From assembly GCA_003512525.1 (NCBI GenBank), contig DOQG01000013.1, positions 1-18,733 on the forward strand: a stretch of 18,733 bases of DNA. Reading direction: 5' to 3'. Under the pieces are notes generated by a model. The model was not told the DNA's origin. It saw only the letters and a list, made by a program, of their open reading frames with translations, and did no database searches. Shown piece by piece: positions 6,702 through 13,559 of the stretch; position 1 is the first letter of the stretch, and each line of letters begins with the position of its first letter. Made by a program: the position numbers and the translations under genes. The stretch comes from Oscillospiraceae bacterium (GTDB lineage Bacteria; Bacillota; Clostridia; Oscillospirales; Ruminococcaceae).

Positions 6702-8024
6702 ATGAATTACTGGAACAAAGAAATCGAATGTGCGCCGAGAAGCGAGATAGAGGCGTTACAATCCTACAGACTTTCACGCACGATAAGACGTGTATATGAA
6801 AACGTTGCGCCTTACCGCAAGAAGATGGACGAGGCGGGTGTAAGACCTGAGGATATCAAGTCTATTGCTGACCTGTCAAAGCTTCCGTTCACGACAAAGC
6901 AGGATCTCAGAAACAACTATCCCTACGGTATGTTTGCCGTACCGAGCTCCGAGGTCGTAAGAATACACGCTTCATCGGGTACAACAGGTAAGCAGACGGT
7001 TGTCGGCTATACGGCTCACGATATTGACGTGTGGGCTGAATGTGCCGCAAGAGCACTTACCAATATCGGAGGAACAAAGGACGATTACGTTCAGGTCTGC
7101 TATGGTTACGGATTGTTCACAGGCGGTCTTGGTATGCACTACGGTACAGAAAAGCTCGGTGCTACCGTTATTCCCGCATCGGCAGGCAACAGCTTGCGTC
7201 AGCTTGAAATGTTCAGAGATTTCGGCACTTCTATAATCTGTATGACCCCTTCATACGCTATAAGCCTTATAGAGCTTATGCACGAAAAGGGCTTCAAGAA
7301 GGAGGACTTCAATCTCAAGGCAGGTCTGTTCGGCGCAGAGCCGTGGACAGACGAGATGAGAAAGCAGATTGAGGACGGACTCGGAATCAATGCCTACGAC
7401 ATCTATGGACTGTCGGAAGTAATGGGTCCCAGCGTGTCTGCCGAATGTCAGTATAAATGCGGTATGCACATCTGCGAGGATCATTTCATAGCAGAGGTCA
7501 TCGACCCCGATACGCTTGAGGTATTGCCCGCAGGTCAGCAGGGCGAGCTTGTATTCACCTGTATCACAAAGGAAGCGTTACCGCTGATAAGATACAGGAC
7601 AAGAGATATAGCTACGCTTATCTATGACAAATGTGAGTGCGGCAGAACTCATGTTAGAATGCTGAAACCCCAGGGCAGAACTGATGATATGCTTATCATC
7701 AGAGGTGTCAACGTATTCCCGTCACAGATCGAATCGGCTCTGCTCTCGGTTGACGAAAAGGCAACCAACTACCTGTTGGTTGTTGACAGAGTGAATAATC
7801 TTGATACCCTTGAAATTCAGCTTGAAACGCGTCCCGATATGTTCGGTGACGGTGTAAAGACACTCGAAAACTACACGAGAAGGGTAAAAACGGCGATAGA
7901 TTCCGCTATCGGCGTAGGAATCAATGTAAAGCTGCTTGAACCGAAGACCCTTGCGCGCTCAATGGGCAAGGCTGTAAGAGTTCAGGATAACAGGGCTATA
8001 AAGAATAAGTTTGAAAAGAAATAA
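6702..8024 (+). CDS. paaK: Phenylacetate-CoA ligase (AMP-forming)
   Basis: A 440-residue adenylate-forming enzyme that activates phenylacetate or related aryl acids to CoA thioesters using ATP, in the cytoplasm. Visible motifs are S-S-G-T-T-G-K (91-97, the AMP/phosphate loop), F-G-A-E-P-W-T, D-I-Y-G-L-S-E-V-M-G (substrate/AMP pocket), Y-R-T-R-D with the adenylation Asp, and G-R-T-D-D-M-L-I-I-R-G-V-N-V-F-P-S before the C-terminal domain. Length is typical of PaaK. The start is set by AGGAG (6690-6694) 7 bases upstream. It is followed 16 bases later by a double-ACT protein, a pairing common in anaerobes. There such ligases are thought to work with indolepyruvate:ferredoxin oxidoreductase on aryl-acyl-CoAs from aromatic amino acids. 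No such oxidoreductase lies in this window, so direction and substrate are inferred. Confidence 0.93.
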   Translation: MNYWNKEIECAPRSEIEALQSYRLSRTIRRVYENVAPYRKKMDEAGVRPEDIKSIADLSKLPFTTKQDLRNNYPYGMFAVPSSEVVRIHASSGTTGKQTVVGYTAHDIDVWAECAARALTNIGGTKDDYVQVCYGYGLFTGGLGMHYGTEKLGATVIPASAGNSLRQLEMFRDFGTSIICMTPSYAISLIELMHEKGFKKEDFNLKAGLFGAEPWTDEMRKQIEDGLGINAYDIYGLSEVMGPSVSAECQYKCGMHICEDHFIAEVIDPDTLEVLPAGQQGELVFTCITKEALPLIRYRTRDIATLIYDKCECGRTHVRMLKPQGRTDDMLIIRGVNVFPSQIESALLSVDEKATNYLLVVDRVNNLDTLEIQLETRPDMFGDGVKTLENYTRRVKTAIDSAIGVGINVKLLEPKTLARSMGKAVRVQDNRAIKNKFEKK

Positions 8025-8040
8025 TCAGAGGAGGTACAGT

Positions 8041-8469
8041 ATGTATATTGATCAGATCTCGGTTTTTGTAGAAAACAAGACAGGCAGACTCGCAGGTATT
8101 ATGGAGGTGCTCAATAAGGCGGGTATCGACATAAGGGCGATGACTATCGCAGATACGGCTGATTTCGGCATTCTGCGTATGATAGTTGACGATACTGACA
8201 AGGCTATCGAAGCACTTAAGGCTGACGGCTGTACAGCGGCTGTTACAAAGGTCATCGCATTTACTATCCCGGATGTTTCGGGCGCATTATATAACGTTAT
8301 GGGCAAGATACACGACTGCGGAATAAACGTTGAATATATGTACTCGGTAATGGGTAAGGTGGCAGGCAGAGCGGATATCGTTATACGCGTTGAAGATGTT
8401 GAAAAGGCATCAAAGGTGCTTATCGACAACGGCGTGACGCTTATCGAAAAGAAGGATCTCTGCAAGTAA
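8041..8469 (+). CDS. Tandem ACT-domain protein, probable amino acid-binding regulator
   Basis: A 142-residue protein made of two ACT domains (about 1-68 and 70-142). The first opens Y-I-D-Q-I-S-V-F-V-E-N-K-T-G-R-L-A with the ligand-loop pattern N-K-x-G-R-L. The second repeats the fold, with M-G-K-I-H-D-C-G-I-N-V-E-Y-M-Y. ACT domains bind amino acids and act as allosteric sensors. Directly after paaK, the likely ligand is an aromatic amino acid or derivative, though this is inference. The start is ATG at 8041, with AGGAGGT (8029-8035) just upstream. The frame is open a little further upstream (to 8011), but that would overlap paaK and bypass the binding site. It is co-transcribed with paaK and ends at the terminator at 8488. 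Confidence 0.9.
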   Translation: MYIDQISVFVENKTGRLAGIMEVLNKAGIDIRAMTIADTADFGILRMIVDDTDKAIEALKADGCTAAVTKVIAFTIPDVSGALYNVMGKIHDCGINVEYMYSVMGKVAGRADIVIRVEDVEKASKVLIDNGVTLIEKKDLCK

Positions 8470-8487
8470 GCGGTAAGCAGAATATTT

Positions 8488-8522
8488 TCCGCTCCGGTGC
8501 GTATTGCCCGGGGCGGATTTTT
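8488..8522 (+). terminator. Intrinsic terminator after the paaK-ACT operon
   Basis: TCCGCTCCGG (8488-8497) pairs with CCGGGGCGGA (8508-8517) with one G-T wobble, followed by five T. A short upstream segment, AGCGG (8469-8473), could instead pair with CCGCT (8489-8493) inside the 5' arm, giving an alternative fold. Confidence 0.85.
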
Positions 8523-8541
8523 ATATGAAAAGGGGTAAAAT

Positions 8542-8961
8542 ATGAGCGAATATATTATTAAACACAACGAGCTTACAGCGGAGCAATTTTTGTATCTGTG
8601 GGAAAGCGTATGGGGAGAAGGACCGTCACCTGAGCAGACACGGTTCGCTATGGAGCATACACTGTTTCGTGTTTCGGTATTTGACAGTGGGAAGATAATA
8701 GGAATGGCGAGAATGATAGGAGATATGGGGCTTGATTATTACATCAAGGACGTTGTTGTGATACCCGGATATCAGGGCAGAGGTATCGGACGTATGATGA
8801 TAAATGAGTTGCTTGATTTTATAAAGCACAACGGAGTAAGCGGCACGGGTATATTTGTTGAGCTGTGCGCCGCTCCCGATAAAGTACCGTTTTATGAAAA
8901 GCTTGGATTTGATCATAATGACGCAATACGAATGAAGATGATGTGTGTGGCAGAGAAATAG
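8542..8961 (+). CDS. GNAT-family N-acetyltransferase
   Basis: A 139-residue acetyltransferase using acetyl-CoA. The acetyl-CoA pyrophosphate loop reads V-I-P-G-Y-Q-G-R-G-I-G-R (73-84), matching the Q/R-x-x-G-x-G/A motif A. It is preceded by strand I-I-G-M-A-R-M-I-G-D and followed by the typical F-Y-E-K-L-G-F-D element near 110. The acceptor could be a small metabolite, an antibiotic or a protein, and nothing here decides. The binding site AGGGG (8531-8535) is modest. The gene begins only 20 bases after the paaK-ACT terminator and I find no promoter between them, so it may depend on read-through. Confidence 0.9.
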   Translation: MSEYIIKHNELTAEQFLYLWESVWGEGPSPEQTRFAMEHTLFRVSVFDSGKIIGMARMIGDMGLDYYIKDVVVIPGYQGRGIGRMMINELLDFIKHNGVSGTGIFVELCAAPDKVPFYEKLGFDHNDAIRMKMMCVAEK

Positions 8962-9013
8962 GCTTGTGTAAACGTGCGGGAAAAACTGTCATATAAATTT
9001 TACATTTCCGCTA

Positions 9014-9042
9014 TTGACAAAAACATATAGCTGTGCTATACT
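9014..9042 (+). promoter_or_regulatory. pflB: Promoter of the riboswitch-pflBA operon
   Basis: A perfect TTGACA (9014-9019), a 17-base spacer and TATACT (9037-9042), preceded by TG at 9034-9035 as an extended -10 element. The predicted start near 9049 lies just before the riboswitch aptamer. Confidence 0.85.
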
Positions 9043-9057
9043 CAAACCATAGGAAAT

Positions 9058-9174
9058 GGTGGTTACCGCTGACGGATAACCGTGAATCAACACGGGTGCG
9101 GTAATAGCCTGCCCGCCTGATCAAGCGGACACCTTATGCCGACCGTCTGGGCAGTCCGAATAGGGCTGCTTTTT
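9058..9174 (+). ncRNA. ZTP/ZMP riboswitch (pfl motif) controlling pflBA
   Basis: The leader matches the architecture of the pfl RNA. P1 pairs TTACCGC (9063-9069) with GCGGTAA (9098-9104). An internal loop carries TGACGG on the left. P2 pairs CCGTG (9080-9084) with CACGG (9091-9095), and GGGTGC follows it. A variable linker hairpin has CCGC (9113-9116) pairing with GCGG (9125-9128). The conserved 3' domain GCCGACCGTCTGGGCAG (9138-9154) is close to the family's GCCG..CCGCCUGGGCA. ACGG (9072-9075) can pair with CCGT (9143-9146) as the expected pseudoknot. P3 (GCC 9138-9140 with GGC 9150-9152) overlaps the terminator stem, so ligand binding should block termination. ZMP/ZTP builds up when 10-formyl-tetrahydrofolate is short. 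The match to consensus was judged by eye. Confidence 0.83.
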
Positions 9175-9179
9175 GTTTT
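9151..9179 (+). terminator. Riboswitch-controlled intrinsic terminator
   Basis: GCAGTCC (9151-9157) pairs with GGGCTGC (9163-9169) with one G-T wobble and a 5-base loop, followed by five T, G and four T. Its 5' arm shares bases 9151-9152 with aptamer helix P3, so the two structures exclude each other, as in other ON-type ZTP riboswitches. Confidence 0.85.
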
Positions 9180-9253
9180 GTAACGGAAAAATATTCCGCT
9201 GAAAAGCAGCAAACGTGCATTGCGGTCAATCCGCAGGAAGGAAAGGTAAAGCT

Positions 9254-11512
9254 ATGGAAAACACAACCAATCTCAGCGTTCGCTTCAAGGAGTACTGGGA
9301 CGGCTTCAAGCCCGGTGAATGGCAGGAGGGTATCAATACCCGCGACTTTATAATGACAAACTTCACGCCGTACTCAGGCGGACCGGAGTTCTTATGCGGT
9401 CCTACCGAGCGCACAAAAGCGCTTAATGCAAAGCTTGGCGAGCTTTTCAAAAAAGAGCGTGAAAACGGCGGTGTACTGGATATTAACACTGAGGTGGTAT
9501 CATCGCTTTGTAACTATCCTGCGGCGTATCTTGACAAGGAAAACGAGCTTATCGTTGGCTATCAGACGGACGCTCCGCTTCGCAGAGGTGTAAATCCTTT
9601 CGGCGGTATCAGAATGGCGAGAGGTGCGTGCGAGGCTTACGGCTACAAGCTGTCGCAGAGCGTTGAAGAGCACTTTGAGTATCGTACAACACACAATGAC
9701 GGCGTGTTCAGAGTATACACAGATGAGATGAAGCTTGCACGTCATATAGGCATAATCACAGGTCTGCCCGACGCATACGGCAGAGGAAGAATAATCGGCG
9801 ACTACCGCAGGGTAGCGCTTTACGGCGTTGACTATCTCATAGAGCAGAAACAGCTTGACAAGAAAAAGGTCGGAGAAAACATAATGGACGTAGATACGAT
9901 CCGTCTTTCCGAGGAGCTTTTCCAGCAGATCAGCTTCCTTAAGAAGATGAAGGAAATGGCGGCTATGTACGGCTATGACATCAGTATGCCCGCAAAGGAT
10001 ACAAGAGAGGCTATACAGTGGACATACTTTGCTTATCTTGCGTCAATCAAGGAGCAGAACGGTGCGGCAATGTCGCTCGGCAGAACATCGACCTTCTTTG
10101 ATATCTATGTCAATCGCGATATGGAAAGAGGTATCCTGACGGAGGAACAGGCACAGGAGCTTATAGACGACTTTGTAATGAAGCTGCGCAGTGCAAGACA
10201 TCTGCGTACGCCCGAATACAATGAGCTTTTCGGCGGCGACCCGATGTGGATAACAGAGAGCGTCGGCGGTGTGAACAACAGCGGCGTTCCGCTGGTTACA
10301 AAGGGCAGCTACAGAATGCTGAACACCCTTTATAACCTCGGCTCTTCACCCGAGCCTAACCTTACTATACTGTGGTCGGAAAGACTGCCCGAACCCTTCA
10401 AGAAGTTCTGCGCAAAGCTGTCTATCGACACCGATTCGATACAGTATGAGAATGACGACCTGATGCGTATGGAATACGGCGATGATTATGCTATTGCCTG
10501 CTGTGTATCGGCTATGAAGGTCGGCAAGCAGATGCAGTTCTTCGGTGCGAGATTTAACCTGCCAAAGCTCCTGCTTCTTGCGATAAACGGCGGCTATGAC
10601 AATGTAACCGGTATGAAGATAGGTCCGCAGATGGAGCCTTTACAGGGCGACAAGCTCGATTATTATGAGGTAAGAGGCAGACTTGACGTTTACCGTGAGT
10701 GGCTGTGCAAGCTGTATGTTAATACGATGAACGTTATCCACTATATGCACGACAAGTACGCTTACGAAAAGACGCAGATGGCTCTGCACGATACGGACGT
10801 TGACAGAATGATGGCGTTCGGTATAGCGGGACTGTCGGTAATGGCTGACTCGCTGAGCGCTATAAAGTACGCCGATGTAAAGCCTATCCGCGATGAAAAC
10901 GGCTATATAATCGACTTTGATACAAAGGGCGACTTTCCCAAGTTCGGCAATGATGACAACAGAGTTGACAAGATAGCTCAGAACATAATCCAGAGAGTGT
11001 CCACGGAGCTTCGCAAGAACCCGACCTACAGAAACGCACGTCACACGCTTTCCGCACTTACTATCACATCAAACGTTGTGTACGGCAAGAAGACAGGCTC
11101 AACTCCCGATGGAAGAAAGAAGGGCGAGCCTTTTGCACCCGGCGCAAATCCCATGCACAACCGTGAAACGAACGGTGCTATAGCATCGCTGAATTCCGTT
11201 TCAAAGCTTCAGTACGACTACTGCCGTGACGGTATTTCAAATACATTCTCAATAGTTCCCGATGCGCTCGGAAAGACCGAGGAGCAGAGAACGGCAAACC
11301 TTGTGACCGTGCTTGACGGCTACTTCTCAAATTATGCGCACCACCTCAATGTAAATGTTCTGAATAAGGAAACGCTTATTGAGGCTTATGAAAACCCCGA
11401 GGCTTATCCCAATCTTACTATCCGTGTATCAGGTTATGCGGTAAACTTCCACAAGCTGACAAAGGAACAGCAGAGAGAGGTCATCAGCAGAACATTCCAT
11501 ACGGTGATGTAA
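9254..11512 (+). CDS. pflB: Formate C-acetyltransferase (pyruvate formate-lyase)
   Basis: A 752-residue glycyl radical enzyme converting pyruvate and CoA to acetyl-CoA and formate under anaerobic conditions. The catalytic Cys pair is at 416-417 (I-A-C-C-V-S-A-M-K-V-G-K). The radical glycine is Gly727 in R-V-S-G-Y-A-V, 26 residues from the C-terminus, as in the E. coli enzyme of 760 residues. I place the start at ATG 9254, behind the purine-rich AGGAAGGAAAGG (9235-9246). The frame is open upstream to a GTG at 9215, but that has no binding site and would extend the protein past the family's usual start. Expression should be set by the ZTP-type riboswitch ahead of it. pflA follows after one base, so the two are translated together. 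The enzyme supplies formate for one-carbon metabolism and acetyl-CoA for ATP synthesis. Confidence 0.97.
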   Translation: MENTTNLSVRFKEYWDGFKPGEWQEGINTRDFIMTNFTPYSGGPEFLCGPTERTKALNAKLGELFKKERENGGVLDINTEVVSSLCNYPAAYLDKENELIVGYQTDAPLRRGVNPFGGIRMARGACEAYGYKLSQSVEEHFEYRTTHNDGVFRVYTDEMKLARHIGIITGLPDAYGRGRIIGDYRRVALYGVDYLIEQKQLDKKKVGENIMDVDTIRLSEELFQQISFLKKMKEMAAMYGYDISMPAKDTREAIQWTYFAYLASIKEQNGAAMSLGRTSTFFDIYVNRDMERGILTEEQAQELIDDFVMKLRSARHLRTPEYNELFGGDPMWITESVGGVNNSGVPLVTKGSYRMLNTLYNLGSSPEPNLTILWSERLPEPFKKFCAKLSIDTDSIQYENDDLMRMEYGDDYAIACCVSAMKVGKQMQFFGARFNLPKLLLLAINGGYDNVTGMKIGPQMEPLQGDKLDYYEVRGRLDVYREWLCKLYVNTMNVIHYMHDKYAYEKTQMALHDTDVDRMMAFGIAGLSVMADSLSAIKYADVKPIRDENGYIIDFDTKGDFPKFGNDDNRVDKIAQNIIQRVSTELRKNPTYRNARHTLSALTITSNVVYGKKTGSTPDGRKKGEPFAPGANPMHNRETNGAIASLNSVSKLQYDYCRDGISNTFSIVPDALGKTEEQRTANLVTVLDGYFSNYAHHLNVNVLNKETLIEAYENPEAYPNLTIRVSGYAVNFHKLTKEQQREVISRTFHTVM

Positions 11513-11513
11513 T

Positions 11514-12227
11514 ATGGAGTGCAGATACAGTGCAATACAGACGCTCGGCACGCTTGACGGCCCGGGGGTGCGGTTTGTATTGTTCCTGCAGGGGTGTCCG
11601 CTCCGCTGCGGATACTGTCACAATCCCGAAACAAGAGATGCAAGCGGCGGAAAAACAGCCACCGTCAAAGATGTTATGCAAAGGGTGCTGAGATGCCGTA
11701 ATTATTTCGGTAAGGACGGCGGTATCACTGTATCGGGCGGAGAACCGCTTATGCAGGCGAAATTCGTAACAGAGCTTTTTAAGGAATGTAAAAGGCAGGG
11801 AATAAATACCTGCCTTGACACATCGGGCTGTATTATGAATGACGATGTAACAGAGCTTTTAAAAGTGACCGACCTTTGTATGCTTGACATCAAGATGACA
11901 AACGATGAGGATTACAGAAAGCATATCGGCTGCTCCCTTGACGCACCGTTGAAATTTCTCGACAAGCTTGCGGAAATGAATGTTGAAACGTGGATAAGAC
12001 AGGTGACGGTTTGTGGAGTAAATGACGATGATACGAATATCAAAAGGCTTAACGATATAGCAAACAGGTATGATAATGTTACTTTTGCGGAGCTTCTCCC
12101 GTTCAGGAAGCTGTGCAAGTCAAAATATGACGATATGGGCATTGAGTTCCCGTTTGACTGCTACCCGGAAACGGGGCAGGAGGTCATAGAGAGGCTGAAG
12201 CCTTCGGTCGATAAGTTTATATTCTGA
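11514..12227 (+). CDS. pflA: Pyruvate formate-lyase activating enzyme (radical SAM)
   Basis: A 237-residue radical SAM enzyme that abstracts hydrogen from Gly727 of PflB to create its glycyl radical. The [4Fe-4S] cluster ligands are Cys28-x3-Cys32-x2-Cys35 (G-C-P-L-R-C-G-Y-C-H-N-P). They are preceded by the activase-type T-L-D-G-P-G-V-R-F-V-L-F-L-Q segment and followed by the SAM-binding S-G-G-E-P motif. Length is typical of PflA (about 245). The ATG lies one base after the pflB stop (TAATATG), so translation is probably coupled. An intrinsic terminator closes the operon right after the stop codon. Confidence 0.96.
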   Translation: MECRYSAIQTLGTLDGPGVRFVLFLQGCPLRCGYCHNPETRDASGGKTATVKDVMQRVLRCRNYFGKDGGITVSGGEPLMQAKFVTELFKECKRQGINTCLDTSGCIMNDDVTELLKVTDLCMLDIKMTNDEDYRKHIGCSLDAPLKFLDKLAEMNVETWIRQVTVCGVNDDDTNIKRLNDIANRYDNVTFAELLPFRKLCKSKYDDMGIEFPFDCYPETGQEVIERLKPSVDKFIF

Positions 12228-12230
12228 CAG

Positions 12231-12278
12231 ATACCCATCTTTCACGAAAATGAAGGATGGGTATTTTGAATATTTTTT
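12231..12278 (+). terminator. Intrinsic terminator of the pflBA operon
   Basis: ATACCCATC (12231-12239) pairs with GATGGGTAT (12256-12264), and the stem continues inward through TTTC (12240-12243) with GAAG (12252-12255), giving 13 pairs with one wobble and an 8-base loop. Four T follow directly, and six more appear at 12273-12278. Confidence 0.85.
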
Positions 12279-12296
12279 ACAGAAATCCGATTTTTG

Positions 12297-12325
12297 TTGA
12301 CTTTTCTGAAATAATATAGTAAAAT
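12297..12325 (+). promoter_or_regulatory. Promoter of the glycan synthesis operon
   Basis: TTGACT (12297-12302), a 17-base spacer and TAAAAT (12320-12325), about 60 bases before the first glycosyltransferase. A further TATAAT (12338-12343) downstream has no matching -35 box. Confidence 0.7.
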
Positions 12326-12383
12326 TAAATAAGCGTGTATAATCATTTCCGATATACGATTTAAGCGAGGGGGGACTGTGAAT

Positions 12384-13559
12384 ATGAGTAAAACCGTATT
12401 ATTTGTGGCATCGGTAACAAAAAAGCATATTTTGCAGTTCCATCTGCCGTATATGAAGTGGTTCAAGGATCACGGATACAATGTACACGTTTGCGCCGGT
12501 GATGATTTTGAACCGGATGAACCAAAGAATATACCATATTGTGATAAATACTATATTATCCCGTTCTACCGTTCGCCCTTTGCGACGCAGAATTTCCGAT
12601 CTTACAGAGAGCTCAGAAAGCTGATAGACGAAAACGAGTATGAGCTTGTGCATTGCCATACTCCTGTTGCGGCGGCGATAGCGCGCTATGCTTTCAGGAC
12701 GGCAAGAAAAAAACGCGGTACAACTGTACTCTATACTGCGCACGGTTTCCATTTCTATAAAGGTGCGCCAAAGATAAGCAGGCTGTATTACATTGCCGAA
12801 AAAGCGCTGATAAGGTATACCGACGGAATAATAACGATAAACGAAGAGGACTATTCGGCGGCAAAGAAAATGTGCCGCGGCAAGAAATGTAAAGCATTCA
12901 AGATACCCGGAATAGGCATAGATCTGAACCGTATCAGAAATACCATAAGGACAAGGAAAGATATACGCGAAGAGTTCGGGATACCGAACGATGCCTTTCT
13001 GGTAATGTCAAACTCGGAAATCAATCAAAATAAGAATGTTGAGTGTTCTATTACCGCTGTAGCCGCTAATAAAGGCGTGTATATGCTGATATGCGGTACG
13101 GGAAAGAGCGCCGAAAAGTGCAAGGAGCTTGTAAAGGAGCTGGGATGCGGCGACAGGATCATTTTCGCGGGATACAGGTATGATGCTAAGGAGCTGCTGC
13201 ATGGAGCGGACGCTTTTATATTCCCGAGCCGTCGTGAGGGACTGGGACTTGCGGCAATAGAGGCTATGGCTACAGGTCTGCCGCTTATCGTATCGGATAA
13301 CAGGGGAACAAGAGAGTATGCGGTAAACGGAGAAAATGCGATAGTCTGTGAATATAACAATATATCACAGTTTATAAATGCGGTGCAGCTTTTAAGCTCT
13401 GACAGGGAGCTTTGCAAAAAGCTCGGTCATAACGGATATCATACCGCCGAAAGATACGGGCTTGATAATTCGATAGCCGAAATGGCGGCAATATACCGCG
13501 GCTATCTTCAAATTCCCTCAGAAAATAAAACGGGAGTGTTATCGGGTGAAAATAAGTAA
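12384..13559 (+). CDS. GT4-family glycosyltransferase for a cell-surface polysaccharide
   Basis: A 391-residue retaining glycosyltransferase with the GT-B fold. The N-terminal half (about 1-180) has the acceptor-side pattern, including H-C-H-T-P-V-A-A and Y-T-A-H-G-F-H-F. The C-terminal half has the donor-side strand G-T-G and the E-x7-E motif from Glu285 to Glu293 (R-R-E-G-L-G-L-A-A-I-E-A-M-A). It most resembles EpsD/CapM-type enzymes that add a sugar to a lipid-linked intermediate at the inner membrane face. I use ATG at 12384, 9 bases after GAGGGGGG (12367-12374); a GTG at 12378 sits too close to that site. It opens a three-gene operon and overlaps the next gene by 14 bases. Donor sugar and linkage cannot be read from the sequence. 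Confidence 0.9.
   Translation: MSKTVLFVASVTKKHILQFHLPYMKWFKDHGYNVHVCAGDDFEPDEPKNIPYCDKYYIIPFYRSPFATQNFRSYRELRKLIDENEYELVHCHTPVAAAIARYAFRTARKKRGTTVLYTAHGFHFYKGAPKISRLYYIAEKALIRYTDGIITINEEDYSAAKKMCRGKKCKAFKIPGIGIDLNRIRNTIRTRKDIREEFGIPNDAFLVMSNSEINQNKNVECSITAVAANKGVYMLICGTGKSAEKCKELVKELGCGDRIIFAGYRYDAKELLHGADAFIFPSRREGLGLAAIEAMATGLPLIVSDNRGTREYAVNGENAIVCEYNNISQFINAVQLLSSDRELCKKLGHNGYHTAERYGLDNSIAEMAAIYRGYLQIPSENKTGVLSGENK

Noticed and set aside
8052..8567. A minus-strand frame of 171 codons over the ACT gene and its terminator.
   Set aside because: It is antisense to a well-supported ACT-domain gene and runs through a plus-strand terminator hairpin; no motif is visible.
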